From a virus: a DNA stretch of 25,823 nucleotides. Under the pieces are notes generated by a model that had not been told where the DNA came from, ran no database searches, and worked only from the letters and a program-made list of their open reading frames with translations. Made by a program: the position numbers and the translations under genes. The stretch lies in IMG/VR virus record IMGVR_UViG_3300027969_000390, positions 1 to 25,823 of that record; one strand, 5' to 3'. Positions 1 through 6,273 of this stretch are shown piece after piece; position 1 is the first letter of the stretch; each line of letters starts with the position of its first letter.

Positions 1-2
1 CT

Positions 3-263
3 ACCGACAACGATATCAACGCGTTGAAGAACAACGGTTCGATTCCTGAAGGTTACACAATTAACCACTTCTTGACGGACAGCAACGGTTGGTATCTGAC
101 CACTGACGTGCCTAACGGTATGAAGCATTTCGTGCGTTCGCCTTTGGCTAACTCAATGGATGGGGATTTTGACACCGGAAACGTACGTTACAAGGCCCGC
201 GAGCGTTATTCGTTCGGCTGGTCTGACCCTCTGGGTATGTACGGTTCGCCCGGTTCGTCCTAA
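3..263 (+). CDS. Probable major capsid protein, C-terminal end (partial)
   Basis: The reading frame is already open at the left edge, so only the last 86 residues are present. Sequence marks are TDNDINALKNNGSIPEG, a LTDSNGWYLTTDVPNG stretch, and DGDFDTGNVRYKARERYSFG before a SDPLGMYGSPGSS terminus. From memory this ending matches major capsid proteins of podovirus-like aquatic phages, with the conserved RYSFGWSD near the C-terminus. That identification is recall, not a search. The role would be to form the icosahedral head shell. It is followed at once by a strong terminator, which suits a very abundant product. The first in-frame TTG in the window (24) is internal, not a start. An alternative is another abundant head protein. 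Confidence 0.7.
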   Translation, partial: TDNDINALKNNGSIPEGYTINHFLTDSNGWYLTTDVPNGMKHFVRSPLANSMDGDFDTGNVRYKARERYSFGWSDPLGMYGSPGSS

Positions 264-289
264 AAACCAAGGGTTTATCCCTAGTTTTT

Positions 290-313
290 AAGGCCCTTCG
301 GGGCCTTTTTCTT
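290..313 (+). terminator. Intrinsic terminator after the capsid gene
   Basis: Stem AAGGCCC (290-296), UUCG tetraloop (297-300), stem GGGCCTT (301-307), then a T-rich tail (308-313). The 7-bp perfect stem and stable tetraloop lie 27 bases after the capsid stop codon. It would end or attenuate the upstream head transcript. Confidence 0.9.
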
Positions 314-363
314 TGTCTACGTTTTGGCGCACTGATTACCTGTGTCGTAACGCAGGAGCCATC

Positions 364-392
364 TTGCACCCCCCTGAAAAATAGTGTATATT
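364..392 (+). promoter_or_regulatory. Sigma70-type promoter
   Basis: A -35 box TTGCAC (364-369) and a -10 box TATATT (387-392) are separated by exactly 17 bases. They lie between the terminator at 290 and the gene starting at 481. Transcription would begin near 399-401, giving a leader of about 80 bases. Host RNA polymerase could read this promoter. No operator-like inverted repeat is evident. The rest of the gap 264-480 shows no gene. Confidence 0.7.
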
Positions 393-480
393 GCACTTAC
401 TCCGGGGTTACCGGCGTATCAAACTGTCCCGGCAGACGACATACCGATTGATGCGCTTCACTTGTATGTAAGGACTCATC

Positions 481-984
481 ATGGGATTCGCTACTCACCT
501 TGGCCCTTGGCTCTTGGGCACTGTCAAAAACACCACCGGCACTACCGCTGGCACTATCCGTAATTTGGGCGCTACTATCGTTGCCCAGACCTACACAGCC
601 CCCACTTCTGTCATTCTGGCAAGCCCTGCTGCACAACTGATGTTCGTGCTCCCTGCTGGCGCTAAGATTGTTCGTTTTGGCCTTGAAGTCAATGTTGCCC
701 TGACTGGCGCGTCTAACTGCGGCGTTACCATCGGTAGCAGCGGCACTGCCAACTTGTACATGGCTACGGTCAACACCGGTACTTCGGCGGTTCAAACTTC
801 TCCAGCCACTATTGCAGCGGCTACTTCAGGTGTTTATGACAGCATCGGAACAACTGATGTGCTCGTCTACGGTACTTTTACCGCAGCTACCGCTGACGCT
901 ACTGCCGGTACGATTACTGTCACTGTTGAGTACATCGTTCGTGACTCTGACGGTTCTGCCAATCCATCTGCAACCCAGCAGTAA
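481..984 (+). CDS. Probable phage structural (decoration-like) protein
   Basis: 167 residues, rich in T, A, G, V and S, with alternating hydrophobic stretches that suggest an all-beta fold. One example is the run LMFVLPAGAKIVRFGLEVNV at about residues 56-75. There is no signal peptide or membrane helix. The ATG at 481 has TAAGGA six bases upstream. The gene has its own promoter upstream and a terminator-like hairpin just downstream, directly after the capsid gene. Such isolation fits a product needed in large amounts, such as a head decoration or other abundant virion protein. I do not recognise the family with certainty, so the decoration role is inferred from position and composition. Confidence 0.6.
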   Translation: MGFATHLGPWLLGTVKNTTGTTAGTIRNLGATIVAQTYTAPTSVILASPAAQLMFVLPAGAKIVRFGLEVNVALTGASNCGVTIGSSGTANLYMATVNTGTSAVQTSPATIAAATSGVYDSIGTTDVLVYGTFTAATADATAGTITVTVEYIVRDSDGSANPSATQQ

Positions 985-993
985 TTAGTCTCG

Positions 994-1013
994 GGGGCTT
1001 CGGCCCCTGTTTT
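994..1013 (+). terminator. Probable intrinsic terminator (short stem)
   Basis: GGGGC (994-998), TTCG loop (999-1002), GCCCC (1003-1007), then TGTTTT. It starts 9 bases after the stop of the preceding gene and uses the same UUCG loop as the terminator at 290. The stem is only 5 bp, so read-through into the downstream operon is likely. The Shine-Dalgarno sequence of the next gene follows immediately. Confidence 0.65.
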
Positions 1014-1027
1014 ACAGGAGATTGATT

Positions 1028-1312
1028 ATGATGCAGACAGACGTTAAAGCCGTCCATTTAGACGCAAGCGGTGTTGGGTATGCAGGTCGCACCCGTGTCC
1101 GAGGCTATCAAGTTGCTCCGGGCGGAACGGCTGGAGAAATCCAGTTTTATGACAACGCAACCACCAATAGCGGCAGCAATTCTTTGACTTTGCATGTCAC
1201 TACCAACACAGCAGTTATTGCTACGTTGATTCCCGGTGAAGGCGTGTTGTTTAACAACGGGTTCTATGTAGTGTTGCCTGCCAGTTCAAGCATTACGGTG
1301 TTCTATGGCTAA
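1028..1312 (+). CDS. Small beta-rich phage structural protein, unknown
   Basis: 94 residues from the ATG at 1028, chosen because AGGAG (1016-1020) lies seven bases before it. A TTG two codons upstream is less likely. The sequence is polar and beta-prone: GVGYAGRTRVRGYQVAPGG, a central N/S/T-rich segment, then GVLFNNGFYVVLPASSS and an aromatic end. It has no membrane helix and no catalytic motif. The last eight bases overlap the next gene. Position between head genes and small basic proteins suggests a minor head or head-tail joining component, but nothing in the sequence proves it. Confidence 0.65.
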   Translation: MMQTDVKAVHLDASGVGYAGRTRVRGYQVAPGGTAGEIQFYDNATTNSGSNSLTLHVTTNTAVIATLIPGEGVLFNNGFYVVLPASSSITVFYG

Positions 1313-1559
1313 GAAAAACCCCTCCCTTGCAGTTGGTCGTGGCGAGAAGCTACCCGTCTCCAAGGGGGCCGGGTTGACGGCTAAGGGCCGTGCCAAGTAC
1401 AACGCTGCAACAGGCAGCAACCTCAAGGCTCCGCAGCCCCAAGGTGGCCCGCGCAAGAACTCGTTCTGCGCCCGCATGTCTGGTATGCCGGGGCCGATGA
1501 AAGACGAAAAAGGCAAGCCCACCCGCAAGGCGGCTTCCTTGGCAAGATGGAAATGCTAG
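1305..1559 (+). CDS. Small basic phage protein (DUF6321-like)
   Basis: 84 residues, strongly basic. The order of motifs is LPVSKGAGLTAKGRAKYNAA, then QGGPRKNSFCARMSGMPGPM, then KDEKGKPTRKAASLARWKC at the very end. I recall this conserved pattern from a family of unknown function in phages (DUF6321, from memory, not searched). Two cysteines occur, C55 and the terminal C84. The start overlaps the previous gene by eight bases, implying translational coupling. The high lysine/arginine content suggests nucleic-acid contact, perhaps inside the head, but no function is established. Confidence 0.75.
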   Translation: MAKKNPSLAVGRGEKLPVSKGAGLTAKGRAKYNAATGSNLKAPQPQGGPRKNSFCARMSGMPGPMKDEKGKPTRKAASLARWKC

Positions 1560-1568
1560 GAGTACGAC

Positions 1569-2264
1569 ATGGCTACTAACAGACGTGATTTAACTGACCG
1601 AGAGCGTTTACGCGACCTAGAAGGCGGCGGTGCTGGCGGTGGCGGTGGTGGGTTTAGGCTTCCTAGCTGGATGCAAGAACCCGGACGCTTTGGGCCGACT
1701 ACGCTGCGCCCGTCATTGAACCAACCCGCGAGAGGGGACCTCCCCTACCGGTCACCTTCGCAAAGCCACGGGTTTAGCTTACTAGCCCACCCACTAGAAA
1801 ATGCTGTTCGGTCACAACGTGCAGACATTGGGCGTATGGCTAGAGGTGTGACTACCCCAGCGGCTTCCGAACGTGGTCGAGCAGCGCAACGCGCAGCGGG
1901 CCTGCGGGGGCTATCTAGGACAGGAAGCCGTGCTGCCTACCTTGTAGGCGCGGAACAACTTGGTGAAGCCGCTGGTGAATACGCTGGTGAAAAAATGAGC
2001 GCCGCCGAGAAGAAAAAGTTAGCTGCTGCCGAAGCCGACGCTAGAGAGTCGAAAGAGAGAGCGGATAAAGAGGTAGACACTAGCTCAGCGGACCCAGACG
2101 CTGTACGTGGAGAGCAGTATGGGCGTGGCGCTCCAGATGGTATGAAGCGTGGTGGTCAAGTAAAGAAAATGGCTTCCGGTGGTATGACTTCTAAAGCATC
2201 CGGTGCATCCAAACGTGCAGATGGCATCGCCCAGCGTGGCAAGACCAAAGGACGGATGTGCTAA
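1569..2264 (+). CDS. Hypothetical phage protein with Gly-rich N-terminus and basic KTKG tail
   Basis: 231 residues from an ATG with AGGAG six bases upstream. Residues about 20-28 form a glycine run after the charged DRERLRDLE segment. The middle is Ala/Arg-rich. Residues about 137-166 are helical and highly charged (EKKKLAAAEADARESKER), consistent with a coiled coil. The end carries KRGGQVKKMASGG and then SKRADGIAQRGKTKGRMC, a tail shared with the genes at 2504 and 2979. I do not recognise a domain. Its place among small basic head-region proteins suggests a virion-associated role. Confidence 0.65.
   Translation: MATNRRDLTDRERLRDLEGGGAGGGGGGFRLPSWMQEPGRFGPTTLRPSLNQPARGDLPYRSPSQSHGFSLLAHPLENAVRSQRADIGRMARGVTTPAASERGRAAQRAAGLRGLSRTGSRAAYLVGAEQLGEAAGEYAGEKMSAAEKKKLAAAEADARESKERADKEVDTSSADPDAVRGEQYGRGAPDGMKRGGQVKKMASGGMTSKASGASKRADGIAQRGKTKGRMC
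2196..2258 (+). repeat. C-terminal basic tail, copy 1
   Basis: These 21 codons end the 1569-2264 gene and read SKRADGIAQRGKTKGRM at their core. They align with copies at 2879-2941 and 3246-3308, each at the C-terminus of its protein. Confidence 0.75.
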
Positions 2265-2504
2265 ATGGACTTGAACTCAGCATGGTCAGCAGCGTTGACC
2301 TTAACGACGACCATCATTGGCTTTTTGTTGAAAGAGAAGTTCAACGAGTTAAAGCGGTTGGACATACTGCTCAACAAGACACGAGAGGAAATGGCCCGTG
2401 ATTACACTACTCAAGCTGAAGTGCAGCGCATTACTGACCACATTGACCAACGGTTTAACCGCCTTGAAGCAAAAATTGACCAGCTTATTCAAGCGGGGAA
2501 GTGA
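2265..2504 (+). CDS. Small membrane-anchored coiled-coil protein
   Basis: 79 residues. The start ATG follows the previous stop codon with no gap. Residues about 6-21 (AWSAALTLTTTIIGFL) form a short hydrophobic segment that could be a membrane anchor. The rest is a charged helix with heptad-like spacing, ending DQRFNRLEAKIDQLIQAGK. This resembles small phage membrane/coiled-coil proteins of unknown function. It shares its general design, one N-terminal TM plus a coiled coil, with the protein at 13541. It is not in the lysis cassette, so a holin or spanin role is unsupported. The stop overlaps the next start (TGATG). Confidence 0.65.
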   Translation: MDLNSAWSAALTLTTTIIGFLLKEKFNELKRLDILLNKTREEMARDYTTQAEVQRITDHIDQRFNRLEAKIDQLIQAGK

Positions 2505-2968
2505 TGCCAGCGACAAGCTCTAAGCAAAAGAAATTCATGGATGCTGCGGCGCACAACAAAGCGTTTGCCCAGCAGTCCGGGGTACCTCAGTCCGTTGCCA
2601 AAGACTTTAGCGAGGCTAGCAAAGGAATGAAGTTTGGTAAGGGGCCCAAGTCACGGGCCGATTTGCAGCGTATTAACAAGCCTGAAACTCGACAAGGCAA
2701 AATGGAACTATTTAAGAAAGGTGGAAACACTATGGCCTCTAAAATGCCCGCAGCCCTCATGGCTAAATTTGAAAAATCTGGTAAGGACGTTGAGAAAAAA
2801 GGCGTCAAAGAAGGCTCCAAAAAAGACATGATGATGGACCGGATGCAGATGAAGATGAAGACGAAGAAGATGGCTTCTGGTGGCTCTGCTTCTAGTCGCG
2901 CTGACGGTATTGCCCAAAAAGGCAAGACCAAAGGCAAAATGCTCAACAAGGGCGGCATGGCCTGCTAA
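2504..2968 (+). CDS. Lys/Met-rich basic phage protein, two-part
   Basis: 154 residues from the ATG at 2504, which overlaps the previous stop; the GTG one codon earlier is less likely. The N-terminal half begins MPATSSKQKKFMDAAAHNKA and includes SVAKDFSEASKGMKFGKGPK, a pattern I recall from small phage proteins of unknown function. The second half starts at an internal ATG (2732, residue 77) as MASKMPAALMAKFEKSGKDV. It then has the Met/Lys run MMMDRMQMKMKTKK and the tail SSRADGIAQKGKTKG. The protein looks like two short phage proteins fused. Basic charge suggests DNA or capsid-interior association, by inference only. Confidence 0.7.
   Translation: MPATSSKQKKFMDAAAHNKAFAQQSGVPQSVAKDFSEASKGMKFGKGPKSRADLQRINKPETRQGKMELFKKGGNTMASKMPAALMAKFEKSGKDVEKKGVKEGSKKDMMMDRMQMKMKTKKMASGGSASSRADGIAQKGKTKGKMLNKGGMAC
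2879..2941 (+). repeat. C-terminal basic tail, copy 2
   Basis: 21 codons with core SSRADGIAQKGKTKGKM, near the end of the 2504-2968 gene. Aligned without gaps to 3246-3308, 17 of 21 residues are identical. Confidence 0.8.
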
Positions 2969-2978
2969 GGAGAAAATT

Positions 2979-3314
2979 ATGGCCGACGTAAAGTACAAAG
3001 ACGCAACCCCGGTGGATGAGCCGGTTGCACGGCCCAAGCAGAAGGCTAAGCCTGCTCCCCCCAAAGGTAAGAAGCAGGGTATGCATCTATATGAATACCG
3101 CAATGAAATTGCGCCTATGACGGTGAAGCGCAAAGAATCCAATTTTGATTCACCTCCCACTGATTCCGAGGAAATCAAGTCTTCCCCCGTTGCTGGGCTG
3201 GATTTGACTGAGTCTGAACCAAACCCAGCTAACAGCTACGCTAAAGGTGGCTCTGCTTCTAGCCGTGCGGACGGCTGTTGCGTTAAGGGTAAAACCAAAG
3301 GAATGATGCGGTGA
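2979..3314 (+). CDS. Small phage protein with basic Cys-containing tail
   Basis: 111 residues from the ATG at 2979, supported by AAGGAG (2967-2972). The N-terminus is basic and proline-rich (KPAPPKGKKQGMHLYEYRNE). The centre is acidic, with D/E/S residues (DSPPTDSEEIKSSP). The end is SSRADGCCVKGKTKGMMR, the shared tail with a vicinal Cys-Cys replacing Ile-Ala. No domain is recognised. Its final four bases overlap the next gene's GTG start, indicating coupled translation. Confidence 0.65.
   Translation: MADVKYKDATPVDEPVARPKQKAKPAPPKGKKQGMHLYEYRNEIAPMTVKRKESNFDSPPTDSEEIKSSPVAGLDLTESEPNPANSYAKGGSASSRADGCCVKGKTKGMMR
3246..3308 (+). repeat. C-terminal basic tail, copy 3
   Basis: 21 codons with core SSRADGCCVKGKTKGMM. 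The DNA also resembles copy 2 over the first 25 or so bases (GGTGGCTCTGCTTCTAG is identical), so the two copies may come from recent duplication or recombination. Confidence 0.8.
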
Positions 3315-3586
3315 TAGCCTCTCGCGGCATGGGTGACATCAACCCATCCAAGATGCCCGGCGCGAAGAAAAAAGCGCGTCGGGATAACACCGACTTCACG
3401 CAGTATGCTGAAGGCGGCAAGGTCAATGCTGCGGGGAATTACACCAAGCCAAGCATGCGCAAACGCATTGTGTCCCAAGTCAAGGCTGCGGCTACGCAAG
3501 GTACAGGTGCAGGGCAGTGGTCAGCACGCAAAGCGCAGCTTGTAGCCAAGAAGTACAAGGTTGCTGGTGGGAGCTACAGAGATTGA
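3311..3586 (+). CDS. Small basic phage protein (MIASRGMG type)
   Basis: 91 residues. The GTG at 3311 is preferred because AAAGGA lies eight bases upstream and the start overlaps the prior stop (GTGA). An in-frame ATG at 3329 is the alternative. Motifs are GDINPSKMPGAKKKARRD near the start, AEGGKVNAAGNYTKP in the middle, and GAGQWSARKAQLVAKKYKVA near the end. I recall the QWSARKAQLxAKxYK pattern from conserved phage proteins of unknown function. It is strongly basic with no membrane segment. It is likely co-translated with the next gene. Confidence 0.7.
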   Translation: MIASRGMGDINPSKMPGAKKKARRDNTDFTQYAEGGKVNAAGNYTKPSMRKRIVSQVKAAATQGTGAGQWSARKAQLVAKKYKVAGGSYRD

Positions 3587-3816
3587 AAGCACCACAGCAA
3601 TCCCTGAAAGCTTGGAGTGACCAAAACTGGCAAACCAAGTCGGGAAAGCCGTCGTCGAAGACAGGTGAACGATACCTCCCTGAAGCTGCTATAAAGTCTT
3701 TGTCCCCATCCGAGTACGCTGCAACCACCAAAGCAAAACGCGCCGGTAAAGCAGCAGGTAAACAGTTTGTAGCGCAGCCCAAGAGCATTGCAAAGAAAAC
3801 AGCAGGTTTTAGATAA
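3583..3816 (+). CDS. Small basic protein, DUF5872-like
   Basis: 77 residues from a TTG at 3583 that overlaps the prior stop codon. GGGAG (3569-3573) lies nine bases upstream, and a longer frame reading back to 3517 lacks comparable support. The sequence runs SLKAWSDQNWQTKSGKPSSK, then GERYLPEAAIKSLSPSEYAA and AGKQFVAQPKSIAKKTAGFR. I recognise this as the pattern of a small phage/bacterial family of unknown function, probably DUF5872 (memory only). It is basic and soluble. It shares one base with the next ATG (TAATG). Confidence 0.75.
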   Translation: MKAPQQSLKAWSDQNWQTKSGKPSSKTGERYLPEAAIKSLSPSEYAATTKAKRAGKAAGKQFVAQPKSIAKKTAGFR

Positions 3817-4742
3817 TGGCGAATACTTCTGGCTCTACAGCTTTTAACCTTGACCTTACCGAGTTGGTCGAGGAGGCTTTTGAGCGGGCTGGAAGTGAAC
3901 TGCGTACGGGCTATGACATGCGCACGGCGCGGCGCAGCCTCAACATCATGTTTGCCGACTGGGCCAACCGGGGCATTAACCTATGGACAATTGAGCCGGG
4001 CACTATCACTATGGTGCAGGGGCAGAATACCTATGCCCTGCCAGATGACACGATTGACTTGCTGGAGCACGTCATCCGCACGGATGCCAACAGCACCTCC
4101 AACCAGTCTGACTTGACCATCACGCGCATCAGTGTTTCTACCTACGCCACTATCCCGAACAAGCTGACCCAAGCGCGGCCTATCCAGCTTTGGATTCAGC
4201 GGTACAACGGGCAGACTTCGGTAGTAGGGTTAACCCTAGCTACCACAATCACGAGCACCAGCACCGAAATTACCTTGAGTTCCACAGTGGGCCTGCCCGC
4301 TTCGGGGTTCATCAAAGTGGGCTCAGAGACCATCAACTACGTCTATATATCAGGGAATACCCTATATAGCTGTTTCCGTGGGCAGAACAACACCACCGCT
4401 GCGGCGCATAGTTCTGGAGACACCGTCTACTGGCAACAGCTTCCCGCCGTAACCGTCTGGCCTACCCCTGACAATGCGCAGACATACACGTTTGCATACT
4501 GGCGGCTACGCCGTACTCAAGATGCTGGCGGCGGTGTGAACATCATGGACGTACCGTTCCGGTTTATCCCCTGCATGGCAGCGGGGTTGGCGTTCCACAT
4601 CGCAGGCAAAATCCCCACAGGCATGGAGCGCATACCCATGTTGAAGGCTCAATACGATGAAGCTTGGGAGCTTGCAGCCTACGAAGACCATGAGAAAGCG
4701 GCCCTACGTTTGGTGCCGCGCCAGACCTATATTGGGCGGTAG
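3816..4742 (+). CDS. Head-tail adaptor (P22 gp4-like tail accessory factor)
   Basis: 308 residues. The N-terminal helical part contains LVEEAFERAGSELRTGYDMR and RRSLNIMFADWANRGINLWT, typical of P22-type adaptor proteins that bind below the portal. The C-terminus resumes helices, FRFIPCMAAGLAFHIAGKIP and LKAQYDEAWELAAYEDHEKA. Between them, at about residues 137-205, lies a beta-rich insert with the pattern VGLPASGFIKVGSETINYVY and RGQNNTTAAAHSSGD. I recall such modules from other phage tail proteins. The role would be to extend the portal and connect head to tail. Family assignment is from recall of conserved motifs. Confidence 0.75.
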   Translation: MANTSGSTAFNLDLTELVEEAFERAGSELRTGYDMRTARRSLNIMFADWANRGINLWTIEPGTITMVQGQNTYALPDDTIDLLEHVIRTDANSTSNQSDLTITRISVSTYATIPNKLTQARPIQLWIQRYNGQTSVVGLTLATTITSTSTEITLSSTVGLPASGFIKVGSETINYVYISGNTLYSCFRGQNNTTAAAHSSGDTVYWQQLPAVTVWPTPDNAQTYTFAYWRLRRTQDAGGGVNIMDVPFRFIPCMAAGLAFHIAGKIPTGMERIPMLKAQYDEAWELAAYEDHEKAALRLVPRQTYIGR

Positions 4743-4744
4743 TC

Positions 4745-5134
4745 ATGGGCAATAGATTCGCTTCTGGCAAGAATGCAATCTCGGAATGTGACCGCTGCGG
4801 CCAGCGGTTTAAATTGAAGGTTCTACGCACAGAAATCATCAAGACGAAGAACTACAATCTGCTAGTATGCCCAGCATGTTGGGACCCTGACCAACCGCAG
4901 CTACAGCTAGGTATGTTTCCTGTAGATGACCCACAGGCTTTGCGTAACCCGCGCCCTGACCGAAGCTATGTAGCTTCTGGGTTAGATACGCTGGGATATC
5001 CCGGTGGGGGTAGTAGGGACATCCAGTGGGGGTGGAATCCCATTGGTGGGGGTAGTAATTTTGATGTGGGTTTGACCCCCAACTACTTGGTCGGAACCAC
5101 GAGTGTTGGCACGGTAACAGTAACGGTTTCATAG
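4745..5134 (+). CDS. Zinc-ribbon phage protein
   Basis: 129 residues. Cysteines at 15, 18, 42 and 45 form two CxxC knuckles (CDRC and CPAC) separated by 23 residues, a typical four-Cys zinc ribbon. The C-terminal half is Gly/Asn/Tyr-rich and beta-like, ending in alternating T and V. It lies two bases after the adaptor gene and before more structural genes, so a virion assembly role is more likely than transcriptional control, though a DNA-binding function cannot be excluded. The family name is unknown to me. Confidence 0.7.
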   Translation: MGNRFASGKNAISECDRCGQRFKLKVLRTEIIKTKNYNLLVCPACWDPDQPQLQLGMFPVDDPQALRNPRPDRSYVASGLDTLGYPGGGSRDIQWGWNPIGGGSNFDVGLTPNYLVGTTSVGTVTVTVS

Positions 5135-5143
5135 GAGTCCATG

Positions 5144-5314
5144 ATGGATACAAAGACAGTCAAACGTATTGCCGATACCGAGGCCAAGAAAATGGTCAAG
5201 GGCCATGAGTCACGCATGCACGCGAAGGGCATGAAAAAAGGCGGGCCCACCTCCGAAGACCGGATGCGCGTTGGTCGCAACCTGTCTCGTGCAGCCAACC
5301 AGAAAACGGGGTAA
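5144..5314 (+). CDS. Very small basic phage protein
   Basis: 56 residues. The second of two adjacent ATG codons (5144) is preferred because AGGAG at 5133-5137 is six bases from it but only three from the ATG at 5141. The sequence MDTKTVKRIADTEAKKMVKG is a charged helix. It is followed by HESRMHAKGMKKGGPTSEDR and a C-terminal RVGRNLSRAANQKTG. It is lysine/arginine-rich with no membrane segment. It fills the gap between the zinc-ribbon protein and the next gene, in frame and well spaced. This is another member of the set of small basic proteins in the head region. Function unknown. Confidence 0.75.
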   Translation: MDTKTVKRIADTEAKKMVKGHESRMHAKGMKKGGPTSEDRMRVGRNLSRAANQKTG

Positions 5315-5317
5315 ATC

Positions 5318-5581
5318 ATGGCCTACAGTATGAAAAAAGGCGGCAAGGAAGTTGGCCAAGCCAGCGTCTACGCCAAGCCCCACACAATGGACGGTAAGGC
5401 GATGAAGATTTCTTCGACCCCCGGCAAAGAACCTAACCGCAGCAAGATGGACACACTAGACATCAGCGTTGGTGGCATCAGCAAGTCCGCTGGTGATGAG
5501 CAAGTAAAGACCACGGGAATCCAAACTCGCGGTAATGGCTGCGCAACCAAAGGCTTGATGGCAAGGGGCCCGATGGCATGA
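5318..5581 (+). CDS. Small phage protein with GNGCATKG tail
   Basis: 87 residues, starting three bases after the previous stop. It begins MAYSMKKGGKEVGQASVYAK, continues through a polar middle (KISSTPGKEPNRSKMDTLDI), and ends QTRGNGCATKGLMARGPMA. The tail has the same order of R, G, C, K, G and M as the tail of the 2979 gene, so it may be a diverged copy of that motif. The stop overlaps the next start (ATGA), implying coupling to the second adaptor gene. Function unknown; likely virion-associated by context. Confidence 0.65.
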   Translation: MAYSMKKGGKEVGQASVYAKPHTMDGKAMKISSTPGKEPNRSKMDTLDISVGGISKSAGDEQVKTTGIQTRGNGCATKGLMARGPMA

Positions 5582-6273
5582 ACTATTCTGAGCTTTCGGC
5601 GGCGATACAGACCTACACGGAAAACAACTTTCCGACGATTACCCTTGCGGATTCGTCTACGGTCTCGTCTACGACTCAGATTAACCGCTTCATCCAGCAG
5701 GCAGAGCAGCGTATATACAACTCGGTGCAGTTCCCCTCGTTGCGCAAGAACGTGACGGGAACGATTACGGCAAACAACAAGTACCTGTCCTGCCCCAATG
5801 ATTACCTGTCCTCGTTCTCCTTGGCTATCTACTCTGGTTCTGGCCCGTACACGTTCTTGCTCAACAAGGATGTGAACTTCATGCGTGAGGCGTACCCTAC
5901 GCCGACCGACACCGGCACTCCTAAGTACTATGCTCTGTTCGGCCCGACAGTCGCTAGTTCTATTATCAGCAACGAGTTGTCGTTCATCCTTGGCCCGACA
6001 CCCGACGCAACCTACTCCGCAGAACTGCACTACTACTATTACCCTGAGTCCATCACTACAGCATCCACAACTTGGCTGGGGGACAACTTTGACACCGTGC
6101 TGCTGTATGGGTCTCTGGTAGAGGCCTACACCTTTATGAAGGGTGAGGCGGACATGATTGGGCTGTATGAGGGCAAGTACAAAGAGGCCCTTGCACTAGC
6201 TAAACGTCTGGGCGATGGCCTTGAGCGTCAGGATGCGTACCGCAGCGGTCAGTATAGGCAGGCGGTGACATGA
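5578..6273 (+). CDS. Second adaptor / tail tubular A-like protein (SU10-type adaptor)
   Basis: 231 residues. The N-terminus MNYSELSAAIQTYTENNFPT and INRFIQQAEQRIYNSVQFPS, the CPNDYLSSFSLAI segment, and the C-terminal helices FDTVLLYGSLVEAYTFMKGE and EGKYKEALALAKRLGDGL follow the layout of phage adaptor proteins. Those are the T7 gp11 tubular A and SU10 adaptor families: helical bundle, beta middle, helical end. Such proteins form a ring between portal and nozzle. It overlaps both neighbours by four bases. Two adaptor-like genes in one operon (3816 and here) fit a short-tailed phage with a multi-ring neck. Confidence 0.75.
   Translation: MNYSELSAAIQTYTENNFPTITLADSSTVSSTTQINRFIQQAEQRIYNSVQFPSLRKNVTGTITANNKYLSCPNDYLSSFSLAIYSGSGPYTFLLNKDVNFMREAYPTPTDTGTPKYYALFGPTVASSIISNELSFILGPTPDATYSAELHYYYYPESITTASTTWLGDNFDTVLLYGSLVEAYTFMKGEADMIGLYEGKYKEALALAKRLGDGLERQDAYRSGQYRQAVT

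Noticed and set aside
391-422. Second promoter using the TTGCAC at 391
   Set aside because: The nearest -10-like sequence (TATCAA at 417) is 20 bases away and poor; the TTGCAC at 364 has a much better partner.
451-471. Six-codon leader peptide before the 481 gene
   Set aside because: Very short, no Shine-Dalgarno of its own and no attenuator-like structure; probably chance.
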